A stretch of DNA of 64,000 nucleotides from Prorocentrum cordatum. Its lineage: Eukaryota > Sar > Dinophyceae > Prorocentrales > Prorocentraceae. Below, piece by piece: positions 39,279-50,160 of this stretch (position 1 is the stretch's first letter; each line of letters begins with the position of its first letter). The stretch is from positions 324,905-388,904 of the forward strand of contig CAUYUJ010014625.1 of assembly GCA_963575745.1 (NCBI GenBank). The letters run 5' to 3'. Position numbers and translations under genes: made by a program. Under the pieces are notes generated by a model. It was not told the DNA's origin and searched no databases. It saw only the letters and a program-made list of their open reading frames with translations.

Positions 39279-39310
<32 letters not shown>

Positions 39311-41940
39311 CGCGCGCGTGGAGGTGTGGGGTGCTGCGTCTCCAAGGGCTTCTGTTTTAGTCGTTTCTTGGCTCGGTCTGGTCTCACGGATTTGGGCGTG
39401 GGCCCCAATTGAATGTTGTCCGAACTTAGGGCTCAGACTTGCGTCTTTGCTGTAGGAGTCATTGCTGTGGTCTCTGACTTGGGCTTCTCGGGGGCCAGCG
39501 TCGGGCGCGACCAGTTGCGGGTGCCTGGGGGCCCTCGCCATTCCCTGGGTGCCCCCCAGGGGCTTCAGCATTCCTGCTTATGACATGGACCTCGCTGGAT
39601 CTCCCCAGCTTGCCTCAGCTCGCGCTGTTGCGCCTGAAGGAGTTGATGTTACCTGCAGTCAAGGAATGGGGCTCTCTCGTTGATCATTGTCTGGTGTCTC
39701 GGTACATTGGAGAGCCTGTTGCCCTGCAGTCATATTTCCCAAGCCCTTTTCACGACCCACCTGCGCTTGGCCTTCGCTTTGAAGCGCCAGGCGCTGCACC
39801 AGGCGATGCGGCAGCGGCTTCGGCCTCCGAAGTACCCTCGCTGGTACGGCCCCGACCTCCTTTGGGAACGCTTGGATGCTATGGTGCAGGATCTAGGCCA
39901 ATGGCGCGCCTCGGCATTTGCATGCTGCGATGGCTCCCCACGTGCGAGATTCTTCGAGTTCCTCATTTACGAGTGTGTATTTGATCTGATTTAGAGCGAC
40001 CGAGGCCATGTTTGGGTCTCGTGCGGTTGCGTGCGATCAGTCCCCCAGTATGGCGCATTGCGGAGATTGCGTTGCCTCTTGCAAAACCACGATCGCTCGG
40101 GGGGGTCCTGAGGGCCGAAGTTCTCGCGAGGCTGAGCACTGACTGTATCGGGCCAAGAATTCTCCGCAGATGATTGCCGGCCTAGGCGCCCAGCTCATTT
40201 AACTTTTGCAGAAGACATCAGTTCACCTGCGAGCAGATGCCCCTCGCCCGCCAGCTCGCTGGCATGCCGTTTTTGGCCCGCTCAGAGGTGGAGAAAGAAG
40301 GGCATCCACCCGCGGATCTCGACTAACTATATTGCGCTTGACGAGGTTTCCGGCCCCACCTCTGCTGGACTTCCTGCGTCGCGGTCGGCGGCGCGTAGAA
40401 GGCCCAGGGGTGGCTTGATGCTTTGGTTGCTCCAGGCACTTCTCAACTGGGCTTTCCGTTTTCATTCCTCTTTTTTTAAACGTAAACAAACCACCTGGTT
40501 GATGCACCCATCGATCATGTTCCCCCTGAAGGAGCGCTGCAACGCCCTGGCGACAGGGCGAATCACTGTCAATGTGTTTGGGAACGAATTTGGAAGACCC
40601 TTGACTCTCGCGCTTCTGTCTCAGGTGCCCTGGGCGCTCTCCGCCCGAGACCCCCGGCCCGCGCGAAGGGATTGGAGCCTTTCGTTGTCTTGGACATCCA
40701 GCGAGGAGCAAGGTGTTTCTTTTTCCCCGACCACTGCCGTAGGGGTGGGCCACTTGGCTCCTCAACGGATTGTTGACCTCCCTTTCCAGGCTGCTGCGGG
40801 GTCCACTCACACCCTCAAAATGTGCGAGTTGTGGATAATGTGGCCTTCCCATGCTTTATAGAGAATGATAGCGCTCCTGCTTAAAAGCAATGAGTGTGCT
40901 AGTCCGATTTGCCAGTGTCCCAACCCTATCACGTGCGTTGCAAAGCACGTAGCCAGGAGCTGGATACATGAAGTGCTCAATGGTATATCTATGGGAAACG
41001 GCAGTGCAAGGCTCGATTGCCCTCTAGGCGGTCCTGTTGCGAGAGCTTGGTCACGAGGTCGCTCTTGCGCTCGGGCTCTGCTCCGCGGGCGCCCGCTGGG
41101 GCCTCGCGCGCTTCTCTGATGCTGTCGACCCTCGCGAGCTGATTGAGCTTGCCGCTGAGATTAGATTGGTTATCCTCTCCGCCTCCTCTACTCGGACACC
41201 GCCATTCCCTCGCCCCCTCGGACGGTTGGAGGCGGGGGGGCATGTATCTGACAGCGTGGGGAGCGGTGAGGGTATACTTGCTGGGTGTATGCAGGTTACG
41301 GCTTGGGTCGAGATAGATGTGCACGATATCTTTGAGAATGCTCATGCTCTTTTGTCCCTTGTTCGTTCCAAAGCATGCGTGGGCGACGTCGCCCACTCCC
41401 AGCGAGGCACATCTAGTGAGATCCTCGCGAAGCTGGTGCCAGCTGTCATGCATGTAACGTGCCAGCTTTCCAGTCTTGCTGCGCTTCTCTGCTAAGTCGG
41501 CTCTTGTTTGCAGTCGTGCTGGCCTGGGCCGTCAGCTTGCAGGTGTGTTTCAGTCTACATAGTCGCCCACCAAATTGCCCGAGGCAACCAGAGGTCTGGG
41601 GGCCATGACCACGGCAGGAAGTCACAGACGTTTTCTGACGATGATGCGACGGCGAGCGATGGTCGCAAACAAAAAGGCGAAGAAGGTGTCTTGCCCGAGG
41701 AAAATCGTCTGAAGTGCTTGGAAATTGCGCGGGCCAGGGGCCCTTGTTGTCGGGCCGTGGGTCGTGGCGTCACCGGGCCTATGAGCTCACCATGGGGCAC
41801 ATTCGGGCTACGAGGGCCCAAGCGGCCAGGTGCTCTGGATGGCGGGCCCCAGGGGCCTGCGCGACCCTGGTCCTCGGGTCACTTGTTCTGCGAGGGATGG
41901 CCCCCAGTTTAGGCTCGCTATGAGCAGCTCGCTGCTTTCC
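39127..41940 (+). other. Unresolved interior of retroelement 3
   Basis: Lies between ORF1-like and C-terminal remains in the same orientation, so endonuclease and RT would be expected here. I could not find clear GDxN or (Y/F)xDD motifs in any frame. Several frames have ordinary composition (for example QALHQAMRQRLRPPKYPRWY near 39794 and RELGHEVALALGLCSAGARW at 41040), so it may be decayed beyond recognition by eye or may be other DNA. It contains the G32 homopolymer at 39279-39310. Confidence 0.35.
39279..39310 (+). repeat. G32 homopolymer followed by (CG)4
   Basis: Thirty-two consecutive G residues, preceded by GTGTGCGCGTGTGCGCGT and followed by CGCGCGCGTGG. Potential G-quadruplex and Z-DNA. 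The exact length may be a read or assembly artefact. Confidence 0.9.
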
Positions 41941-41949
41941 ATGATGCAT

Positions 41950-43410
41950 AGGTGGACTTCGATCACAAGCAAAGGATGGAGGTTGCTCAGTGTTGGCATC
42001 GGGGTCTTGGGATCCTGCGAGGTACTAAGCATCGTGGGCTTAAAGTTCGGGGTCCCTTGGCTGCTACTATACCGGTTCTCTTCGACCTTGGTGCGGGCCC
42101 CAAGAGCCCCGTCCCCTGGGGGTTCCCCGGCAGCGCGTTGCTGCGCCTCACGGATGGCGATTTCACGCGCGCGCTCTGGATGACCCTCCGAATATCTGTG
42201 CGATCGCGTCTTGGGGTATAGCCTCCAATCACATTGCATGTAATGGATTGGATGGGGGAGTTGGCATCGCCGTTCCCAGGAATGTTAAACAAACAAACAA
42301 AAAATCTTGAGAAGCAAGGGGCCACTGAGGCCGCTGGCGATTCTGCGTGACGTTATGACTGCAGGTTATCGGATTGAAGGTCGGCTTTTCAATCCGGACA
42401 CGACCTCTGCCAGCCGAGGCATGTGCCTTAGATGCGGAATTGCTCCCGAGACGGCCGCCCATCGCTGCTGGCAGTGTCGATGCAATGGCGATCTTGTCGA
42501 TTCGGCGATTGGCCAATCAAATTCTTTGCAGGCGTATGCCCTCCACCCAGATGCTCTCCCTACGTTCTGGCGCCGCGGCCTGCCACCTCTCCAAGATGCC
42601 ATCGGGCATCTTCCCGACCCCCCCGCTTGGGTCTGGAATTGGGGGAGGTTGCGTGACGGTGCCAAGATCAAAGGAGGAGTGTGTGGGGTGGATGGCTCTG
42701 GCGGCAAGTCTATGAAACACTGGCGACTCAGACGCTGTGGATGGTCGGTCGTCCACCAAGGTACTACCCATAGGTTCGACGTTCGACAGAGTAGTGCGTG
42801 GCACATTCCCCACTAAGGTGCAGACTGGATGCGCTGAAGTAGATGCCCTCACCCAGCTGCTACTTAGAAGCTGGGGAGACGTGGCGGTCTATTGCAATCG
42901 TATGTCTGTGGTTCGTGGGTCACAGATGGCACTGAGGCAACATTGTAAGTCTTCGATGTTGGACACTTGGAGATCCTATCACGAGACCTCGGGGCCCGCA
43001 GCGGATCCGTGGAGGTTCGATGGACCAAAGGCCTCCCCTCTCCTGCCCCAGAAGTCAACATGCGTCTCGCCCGTGCCGCGCTTCATCTTAACAGTTGTGC
43101 TACTTTATTTGCGAACAATGCCGCTGAATTGGCCCAGGTGTCAGTTGAACATGTCCATGCCGCTGAGATGGCGGACGATCGGGCGTTTAAGGTTCTCAGC
43201 CGCCTCTTCGCTGTCCAGAGAGAGGCTTTGTTTACTGGCGCACGTGATCCTGCTAAGAGCGCGCCCAGCCGCCCGAAGTCCCAATTTCAAACCGCCGATG
43301 TCCGTTTGAGCGGGGTCTGTGAGATGGGGCATTTCTGCACAGCGTGGCCCTATGTGTTAGCGTGGCTCCCTTGCCATTTGAAGTGCAGTAAGCGAGGACC
43401 GCTTTGTTAA
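41950..43410 (+). pseudogene. Retroelement RT-connection, zinc knuckle and RNase H remains, frameshifted
   Basis: Pieces in consecutive but different frames follow the domain order of the intact element at 8.8-12.8 kb. A connection-like segment (PVPWGFPGSALLRLTDGDF near 42110-42165) comes first, then PLAILRDVMTAGYRIEGRLF at about 42325. A knuckle CLRCGIAPETAAHRCWQC follows at 42426-42479, then the RNase H start GVCGVDGSGG at 42681-42710. After a frame change come CAEVDALTQLL near 42835 and VYCNRMSVV near 42890, where the expected third catalytic Asp is Asn. After another change come VEVRWTKGLPSPAPEV near 43008 and NNAAELAQ near 43115. At least two indels and the Asp-to-Asn change make it inactive. 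Confidence 0.7.
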
Positions 43411-43838
43411 TTCTGGCCAGGCCCTTGTAAGCCAAGGTCAGAGATTGCCCAGCGAATTCAAGCCCTCCCCCCGCGTGAGTTGCAGGACCCGAGGTTTTGT
43501 GAGGATCTCCCGCCTGATGATATGGGGGGCGTTGGAGGGCGGACTGGGGTGGGGGGTTGAATAATCCCTTGGCGGAACAGTGCCACGCGACGCACACCCT
43601 CGCTTCCAGCCGCGGGGTCTTGTATTGTCGGGTGGGCGGCAGGCGTGGTGTTGATTGTCTGCGAAAGGTTGCGGAGCGAGCGCGGCCCCCCCCACCAAAG
43701 CTTGGAAGGACGCGCTCAGCAGATTGGCGGGAGGGCTGCCCCCTACGAGCGGGGGTGCCTTCCCCGACCTGTGATTGTGCTGCACGTGCCCCGCCGTTGC
43801 AGCAGGTAGCCACGGCATGCGGGCAAACAGGTAAACAG
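43411..43838. other. Probable degraded 3' end of retroelement 3
   Basis: No intact frame. A YCRVGGRRGVDCLRK-type peptide near 43626-43670 may be a residual zinc ribbon like those ending the other elements. It runs into the TCC tract. Confidence 0.35.
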
Positions 43839-44097
43839 TCTCCTCCTCCTCCTCCTCCTCCTCCTCCTCCTCTTCCTCCTCATCCGTTGTCCCTCTTTCT
43901 CTTCCTTCCTCCTCCTCCTCCTCCTCCTCCTCCTCCTCCTCCTCCTCCTCCGGCTTCCCTCCCTCTCTTCCCTCCTTCTCCTCCTCCTCCTCCCCTTCCT
44001 CCTCCCTCTTCCTCCCCTTTCTCCTCGATATTCCCTCTTCCTCCTCTTCCATCCTCCTCATCCTCTCTCCCCCTCCTCCCCCTCCTCCTCAGCCTCC
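43839..44097 (+). repeat. (TCC)n microsatellite, 3' edge of retroelement 3
   Basis: TCC/CTC triplets from 43839 to 43950, and again with CCCTCTTCC interruptions to 44097, ending CCTCAGCCTCC. Confidence 0.93.
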
Positions 44098-45188
44098 CCC
44101 AATTGAAGATCAATCAACACAAGGCTTTCCCATACAAACAGTGTATTCCCCAATGTTATATGGTACGCATTCGTTTTTATGTTAAGAACTATCAGACCTC
44201 AGGGTCGCGCCGCCGCCGCCCGGCAACGCTCTGGACTCGCTCTCTCCCCGACGGCGCTGGCGCGAATCGTGACGTGACCAGGGGATTCGGGGTGGGAGGG
44301 CGGCGGCGGGGCTGGTCCAGGGCGCTCCCGCGAAGAATTATACACTGGGTGGGATTTGTAGTCAGAGGAGCAAGGGGCCATGATGATGCCACGTTCCAAG
44401 ACTCCCAGGGCTTCCCATATCGCCAGACGCTCCACACGGGACGCAGAGACGAGGGCCGCCAGATACTTCCCGGAACTACTGGGGCGCACCCGGAGCCAAT
44501 CGCATCGCGACTCGCTCTCGTTCTACACAGGCTTGGTTCTTCTCAAACGTTCTCTCGGAGTTTCTATATGTATATATCACAGTTTGAACTCGTCGCGTTG
44601 GAGACCATTGGTTGTTGCGCCTTTAGCTCCCAACAAGCAACTCGTCCTGCGTGGCCCTCCCCAGGGGTGCGGCGACGATCGCGCCTCGAGTGGAGCGGCC
44701 TGGGCTGGAGGGCTCTCCCTCCCCCGGGCGGCATCGCGTGGGCCGCGGGGTTCGGGCCCGAGGGTCGCCCTGCGGCCGCGCGCGCCCTCTGCGGCGCTCG
44801 GGGGGGCGACGGCGGCGCCGCGGCTTCTTGTCCCCAGCTCTCGCTCAGTTCATGAGGTTTCGGACCGGGGCTTCGAGGTTCGAGGTTGTCGTCCAGAACG
44901 GCCGCCGGAGACCCGAGTCGTGAGCCGGGAGGCGGCCGCACGTATTGGCTGACCCGGGTTTGCGAGGATTTGCGTTGCAGTTTTTTTTTCCTGCATTGCA
45001 GTTTTTGGTTTCCTGCTGACCCGGGTCTGGATTGACCCGGGTCAGAAGATCCCCGACCCCGCTCGCAAAGTGGCGCAGCAAGATGGTGGTCCAGGGCTCT
45101 GGGCGTGGTTTCTCGCGATGCTGCACTCTTGTCGCTACGTCGTGTCTCAGGGGATGGGCTCCGGGGCTCCGGTCTCAGGGCCTGGCAT
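44098..45188. other. Unassigned stretch
   Basis: Short inverted words such as GACCCGGGT (44953, 45019, 45034) and (T)TTGCAGTTTTT duplications at 44972 and 44996. No gene recognised. Confidence 0.45.
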
Positions 45189-45304
45189 CGCTCGGACGCG
45201 TGCATTTTTTTCGGCGAGAACCATCGAGGACCATCCTGGACCATCGAGCACAAAAAACACGCACGAAACAGTAACATGCACGGGAGATGGACGTCCGAGC
45301 GACG
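45189..45304. mobile_element. CGCTCGGACG TIR element, copy 2
   Basis: CGCTCGGACG at the left and CGTCCGAGCG at the right enclose GTGCATTTTTTTCGGCGAG, CATCGAGGACCATCCTGGACCA split by variants, and ACGTCC. The interior aligns with 3328-3442. 116 bp between outer TIR bases. Confidence 0.8.
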
Positions 45305-45421
45305 GCAAGAGGGTGTCAGAAGCCCGAGGAGCTTTCTGCGGCCTCGGAGGAGGCTCGGGGAGCTTCTCCGGAGGCCAGCGGCCGCCTGAGCCCTCTGAGG
45401 AGGGCCGCCCCCCCCTCGGAG

Positions 45422-45578
45422 GGCACCAACTATACACCAACACCGATCCCGGCCCAGGATCACCCTGGGCCCATGATCGGTGTATATGCCTTCTTGCCCA
45501 AGGCAGGAGGGCGTATGCACCGATCCTGGGCCCAGGGTGATCCTGGGCCAGGATCGGTGCTGGTGTATAGTTGGTGCC
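45422..45578. mobile_element. Near-perfect 157-bp foldback (77-nt arms, 3-nt loop)
   Basis: Arms 45422-45498 and 45502-45578 are inverted copies with 70 of 77 positions matching, separated by CAA. Ends GGCACCAACTATACACCA / TGGTGTATAGTTGGTGCC. As RNA it would form a long hairpin; as DNA a cruciform. A second, rearranged copy is at 53866-54410. Confidence 0.93.
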
Positions 45579-45674
45579 TTCCTATCCCCCACGCGCGCGC
45601 CTTCCCGAGGACCCGCGAGAGGACGCAAGACCTTTCCGAGGGCCACGTTGCCACACTCATGAGGAGAACAGGAC

Positions 45675-45845
45675 GTGACATAAACATAACAACTCGGAGG
45701 TCTGCGCGGATTTCTCGGATCCGCGCCGAAGCCCCCCAGCGGCGCCTCCGGCGCCGCCCCTGGCGCGCTCCGCGCGCCAGGGAGGGGGGTCCATCGCCGA
45801 TTCGAGAAATCCGCGCGGACCTCCGAGTTTTTATGTTTATGTCAC
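45675..45845. mobile_element. GC-core foldback element with GTGACATAAACATAA ends
   Basis: Left end GTGACATAAACATAA and its perfect complement at the right end, continuing through ACTCGGAGGTC(T/C)GCGCGG and ATTTCTCG. The core GGCGCCTCCGGCGCCGCC and TGGCGCGCTCCGCGCGCC is shared with 24224-24382. 171 bp. TATGTCAC is repeated once more just outside at 45851-45858. Confidence 0.9.
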
Positions 45846-46002
45846 TTTTTTATGTCACTTTTGGTGCCTTCCTACCCCCCCTGCCGTCCCCTCCTGGGCG
45901 CGCAGCCGACGCCACCCCATCGCCTCCCCACCGGCGCAGGCCTGGAGGTTGACACGCGAACACCGGGGTCGGCGGTGCGGCTCCGCCGAGGGACGACGAC
46001 CC

Positions 46003-46136
<134 letters not shown>

Positions 46137-46470
46137 AGGTGGCCGAAATATTACCACCAGCCTCGGAGTCCAGGATCGCCTTCCCCGTGTGGAGGCAGCC
46201 CCCATTGTGCTTGCGCGGGTGCCAAATCCCAGGCCTCCGGCGCTGGGTCCAGGGCCCACGCCGATGCGATCGGTCTGGTTCGAGAACCAACTCTGGCTGG
46301 CTCGATCTGGTGTCGATTCCGATGCTCCGACGGCACGGTGCTTGCGCGGCGCTGTTGTGCGCCCTGTGCGCAGCCGCTTTGGTCCGACGTCAGTGGTCTC
46401 GAACCGACGCAGCCCGATCCGACGCTTATTCGGGCTCAATTCGATCTCCCGGTCCGGTGAGGGGCGATCA
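46137..46470. other. Unassigned stretch
   Basis: Contains GTGTCGATTCCGATGC-type words but no gene. Confidence 0.4.
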
Positions 46471-46499
46471 ACGTGAACACACACACACACACACACACA

Positions 46500-46543
<44 letters not shown>

Positions 46544-46682
46544 CCCACACACACACACACACACGCACACGCACACGCACACGCACACACACGCACACGC
46601 ACACGCACACGCACACGCACACGCACACACACACGCAAACGCACACGCGCACGCGCACGCACACGCACACGCACACGCACAC
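46471..46682 (+). repeat. (CA)n, (CACG)n, (CACACG)n microsatellite
   Basis: ACACAC, then (GCAC)n at 46499-46545, then ACACAC and (CACACG)n to 46682. Compound array with clear sub-blocks. Confidence 0.95.
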
Positions 46683-47530
46683 ATATCCATCGGCGGGAGC
46701 CTTGAGACGGGGGTCAATGCGAACGGGGTATCAGCACGGGTGCCGCATCTTGCAGGCTCATGCGAAGCCAGAGCTGCACTGACCTGGGCTTGCGTGCAGC
46801 ACCCTGCGGGATCCTGCGGGATCTTGCAGGGTCCTGCCACGCCTGACGGACCCGGGTGTGCATTGACCCGGGCCAGTGGAAGCCCGAACCCTCAGGGGGG
46901 TCGGACGGAGGACGACCGAGGAGAGCCAGGGCAGGGAAGGACAGAGAGCAGAGGGGGCGACTGCAGGAGGGCGCAGTCGGGGTCGCCCGGAGCACCCTGC
47001 GAGGGCGCAGGGGCGACGAGGGATGGCCAGGGAGCGGGGAAGGCCTTGGGAGCCGAGGCTGTCAGCAAGCCGCAGCATCGCGCATGATCACGACCCGAGC
47101 CCTGGACCCCACCTTTCTCTGCACGCTCCCGGCCAGATCGAGCTGCACCTTTCCTCTTCGTGCTACTGCTCGTGCTACTGCTCGTGCTCCGAATCCGTGA
47201 CGCTTGCGTTTGCCTTGATATGTGTGCCCAAGTTGTTTGTGTTGGGCCTGGCAGGCGGTGTGGAGAGTACTTGTGGTGCGTCGCGGTCGTCCCCTTCCTC
47301 GTCCTTCTCCTTCTTCTCCCAAAATAGTCCGCAGGAAAACAAAAATAAATAAAACAAAACAAAGAAACTCTCCCGGCCAGATCGAGCTGCGAGGGCCCCG
47401 GGGCCCGAGATGAGGCAGATCGCCCGGTGTGCCCCAATGGCGCCGGCAGGATATCCCAGGGAGGACCCGTCAGCATCAAGCATCCAACGTTTCGGTGGCA
47501 AAAATCATGGGAGCTCGGTGTACCCTCTCG
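46683..47530. other. Unassigned stretch with CTGCTCGTG and CTGCGGGATC duplications
   Basis: Short tandem CCTGCGGGAT words at 46801-46825 and GTGCTACTGCTC words at 47159-47185; an A-rich AACAAAAATAAATAAAACAAAACAAAG split at 47338-47365. No gene recognised. Confidence 0.45.
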
Positions 47531-47745
47531 TGTCCGTCTTTCGCGTCGACTGGCGTCGATTCGCGCCTGGGAGTCGACGGGGTAGCGCCGAGTTCACGCC
47601 GGCTAGCGGCTGGCTCCGATTGGCGCCGACTTAACCGTCGACCAGCGCCGATTTAGCGCCGACTGGCGTCGATTCGCGAGAGCCGACAAGATGGTATGGG
47701 AGGCTCCCACGAGATGCCACCGAACAGTGCTGACTGATCCCGCCC
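47531..47745 (+). repeat. GTCGACTGGCGTCGATTCGCG-type repeat, copy 1
   Basis: Degenerate GCGTCGATTCGCG, GCGCCGACT, GCGCCGATT words followed by GGGAGGCTCCCACGAGATGCCACCGAAC. The same order (GTCGATCAGCGTCGAT words, then GCAGGCTCCCATGA and TTGCCACCGAAC) occurs at 51040-51220, so this is a dispersed composite. Confidence 0.7.
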
Positions 47746-47869
47746 TCCTCCCCAGGGGCCGCCGATCGTCCGGCCGCGGGCCGCGGGTGAGGACGCGTCG
47801 CGCACCTGGTCGTCCATGCAGCTGCCGTCGGTGACGCTGCCTCCAGGAGGGCCCACTCGAAGCGCGGGC

Positions 47870-47975
47870 CTCCTCTTCCTCCTCCTCCTCCTCCTCCTCT
47901 TCCTCCTCCTCCTCCTCCTCTTCCCCCTCCTCCTTCCCCTCCTCCGCATCCTTCTCCTCCTGCTCCTTCCTCAAG
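47870..47975 (+). repeat. (CTC)n microsatellite
   Basis: TCCTCC triplets with CTTCC interruptions. Confidence 0.92.
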
Positions 47976-48770
47976 CACAGGGGAGCGGCGCGCCGTAGTA
48001 CCATCTTTGGGCTCTCGGATGTAGCACCATTCCTCTGCCTCCCGCCTTCTCGCGGCGCTTGAGGGACACCTTCGCGTTGAATATAGCTTATCAGTATTCA
48101 AGCAGGGTTGACGAAAGTACAGGTGCTTGATCGGGTCCTCTCGGTTTTCGACAGGTTCCTCGACCAGTTGCGCCTTGTCCTGAACTTCCTTGTCGAGGTC
48201 CGTCCCAGGGGAGGGTGGTGCCTTTTCAAATTGGCCTTTATTCCACCCTCCCCTGGGCGTACTACGTCAATTTTGTGGTGAGTTCTGTGCACGTTGTGGT
48301 CTGGGAGGTTTATTGCATCCTCGTGTCTTTCGGCACCCTTTTGCCACGGCAGGGGCGTTGTGCTTATGGCTCACATGGGGGGTGCAGTTTCCGCTTTCAT
48401 TCTTCCAGCTTAATGTATCTCAACTTGTCATGCCTAGCACGTTTTGCTACTGTCGTGGGCAAGGCTGGCTGTGGAGGAGATAGTCCCTATTCTCTCGAGA
48501 TGGGTGGGGTTGCCCGACAAAGTCCGTACCGGTTTCTGCTTGGTGTTATATCCACGCCACCGCGTCCGTTCTGGGCCATATTGATTCGAGTTCATCCCAG
48601 CTTAGCCTGTCGCTCTACGAATGTGCAGCCACTCGTGTCGGTCGAGGTGTGTGAGAGCTCTGGTGATGGGGATTTCGTTCCTCCTCTACATCTTCCGCCT
48701 GTACTTCGTCCTCTGAGTGGTGTCGGTTCTCATTAGTTTTGGTAATATCACCTCGTGATGGCGTCCACTT
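47976..48770 (+). other. Segment bracketed by TCC tracts, no recognised domain
   Basis: About 800 bases lying between TCC-oriented tracts, like the retroelement fragments. Frames of 97 and 173 codons overlap (48190-48483 and 48215-48736), with a possible Cys cluster FCGEFCARCG near 48262, but no RNase H or RT motif. It may be a very decayed retroelement 3' end. Confidence 0.35.
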
Positions 48771-49048
48771 CACTCCACTCCTCCTGCTCCTTCTCCTCCT
48801 CCTCCTCACCCATCCAGCCTCCAGGGTAGGACAGGCCCCCAACGTACAGTCCATCCGCACAGTAAGCATGAGCGACTACCCAAGGCTACCCTTAGGAGGA
48901 GAAGAGGAGGAGAAGGAGGAGTAGAGGAGGAGGAGGAGGAGGAGGAGGAGGAGGTGGAGGAGGAGGAGGAGGAGGAGGAGTGGAGGAGGAGGACAAGGAG
49001 GATGAGGAGAAGGAGGAGGAGGAGAGGAGGAGGAGCAGGAGGAGGAGT
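48771..49048. repeat. TCC tract and opposed GGA tract
   Basis: CTCCTCCTGCTCC...CTCCTCCTCCTCAC at 48775-48809 and (GGA)n at 48895-49048, with 85 bases between. Complementary and opposed, as at 13889/14000. Confidence 0.9.
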
Positions 49049-49569
49049 TGCACCCTTCCTCGTCGGCATCCTTGGCCGCTTTCGCTGTCCGCGCCCCTTT
49101 CGCAAAGTGTCGATGTGGCCTTCCAAGGCCCTTGCATCCTTACCGTGCGTCCTTATCAGAGGGGTTGACTGTATTGAAAAAAAAACCAGCAACACGGATG
49201 ACTTGTTTCGTAGTCTTTGGCCCATGAGAGCTCTCGCCGGGTCCAGGGACCGACACAAGATAATTCAGGATACAAAACGGCCCTGGGGAAAAGGTAAGGA
49301 TTCCCAGGGGGCTAGGGTTAGCCAGAGAACGGCGAGATGAGACAGTGGTAGTTTGCCTTCGGCTGGGCGCGGCTCATAACAAAATTGTCAGTTTGGACCC
49401 CTGGAGGGGTCCACAGACCGATGTTGGCGTCACCGGCGACACTTGCGCAATGTTCTGGGTTGACTCTCCCCGGTCCTTGGGTGCCAGATCCACAGATCTG
49501 TGATCCAGATCAGCGTGTGCCTGAGAGAAGGATGACGAGGACAAGGAGGACCCCCGTATTGGAAAGGGC
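49049..49569. other. Unassigned stretch between GGA tracts
   Basis: No gene recognised. CTTGCATCCTTACCGTGCGTCC(TTAT) at 49133 resembles CTTGCACCCTCACCGCGCATCCG at 30167, a possible dispersed repeat. Confidence 0.4.
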
Positions 49570-49860
49570 AGCGGAGGAGGAGGAGGAGGAGGAGGAGGAC
49601 CAGTGTAAGCTCAAGTCGCATCACCTATCTTTCAATCTACTATCCCTCCATGCTACTTCTTCACAGGTCCCTAGAACAACGTGTGTTGGTTGTGGGAGAT
49701 GCCATATTGGAAGAACACCGTCTGATAATCCTCAATCGTGTCCTGAGACTTCGACACATCGAATCCACGTCAGAGTCCCGACGATCATAAGTCTTGCAAA
49801 AACGCCCTTTTGGAGACTTCGACCATGCGAGTCTTTGTAACTGCTGCAATATTTCAAAAC
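49570..49860 (-). repeat. (GGA)n plus lead-in segment of the 82-bp minisatellite unit, locus 2
   Basis: GGAGGAGGA tract to 49601, then GACCAGTGTAAGCTC and a segment paralogous to 15863-16224 (see that entry). Confidence 0.7.
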
Positions 49861-50160
49861 AAATTCGCGCGGCGCTAATGCGAGAGCCACATGTTTAACA
49901 AGAGCCGCCCTTCATCCTTGAACAGGCTGCAAACTGTTAAAGGACAGGTGTGCTCTGTGCTAAGGCGTGAACAACATTTTGAACACTTTGAACACCTCCC
50001 GCCCTCAATACGTGAATATGCTGCACTTGTTGAATGTGCGCGGCGTTACAGCGAGAACCACATGTTCGAAACCAACCGCCCTGTATCCGCGAAGCTCTTG
50101 CAGCTCTCCAGCTTCAAGGTCCTAAACTGTGAAAAAGTCTCTGGCGATACGCCCCGCCCG
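49861..50160. repeat. 82-84 bp minisatellite, three diverged units (locus 2)
   Basis: Units at 49861, 49945 and 50033 share GCGCGGCGCTAA, GCGAGAGCCACATGTT and CCGCCCT(C/T)(A/C)AT with the array at 16225-16800. The terminal CTCTGGCGATACGCCC matches CTCAGGCGAAACGCCC at 16826. Confidence 0.88.

Noticed and set aside
41037-41495. 152-codon frame considered as RT palm of retroelement 3
   Set aside because: No (Y/F)xDD, motif A or motif B could be placed; kept only as an unresolved interval.
46471-46682. Possible telomeric or subtelomeric repeat
   Set aside because: CA/CACG repeats are simple microsatellite; no TTTAGGG-type telomere repeat is present anywhere in the window.
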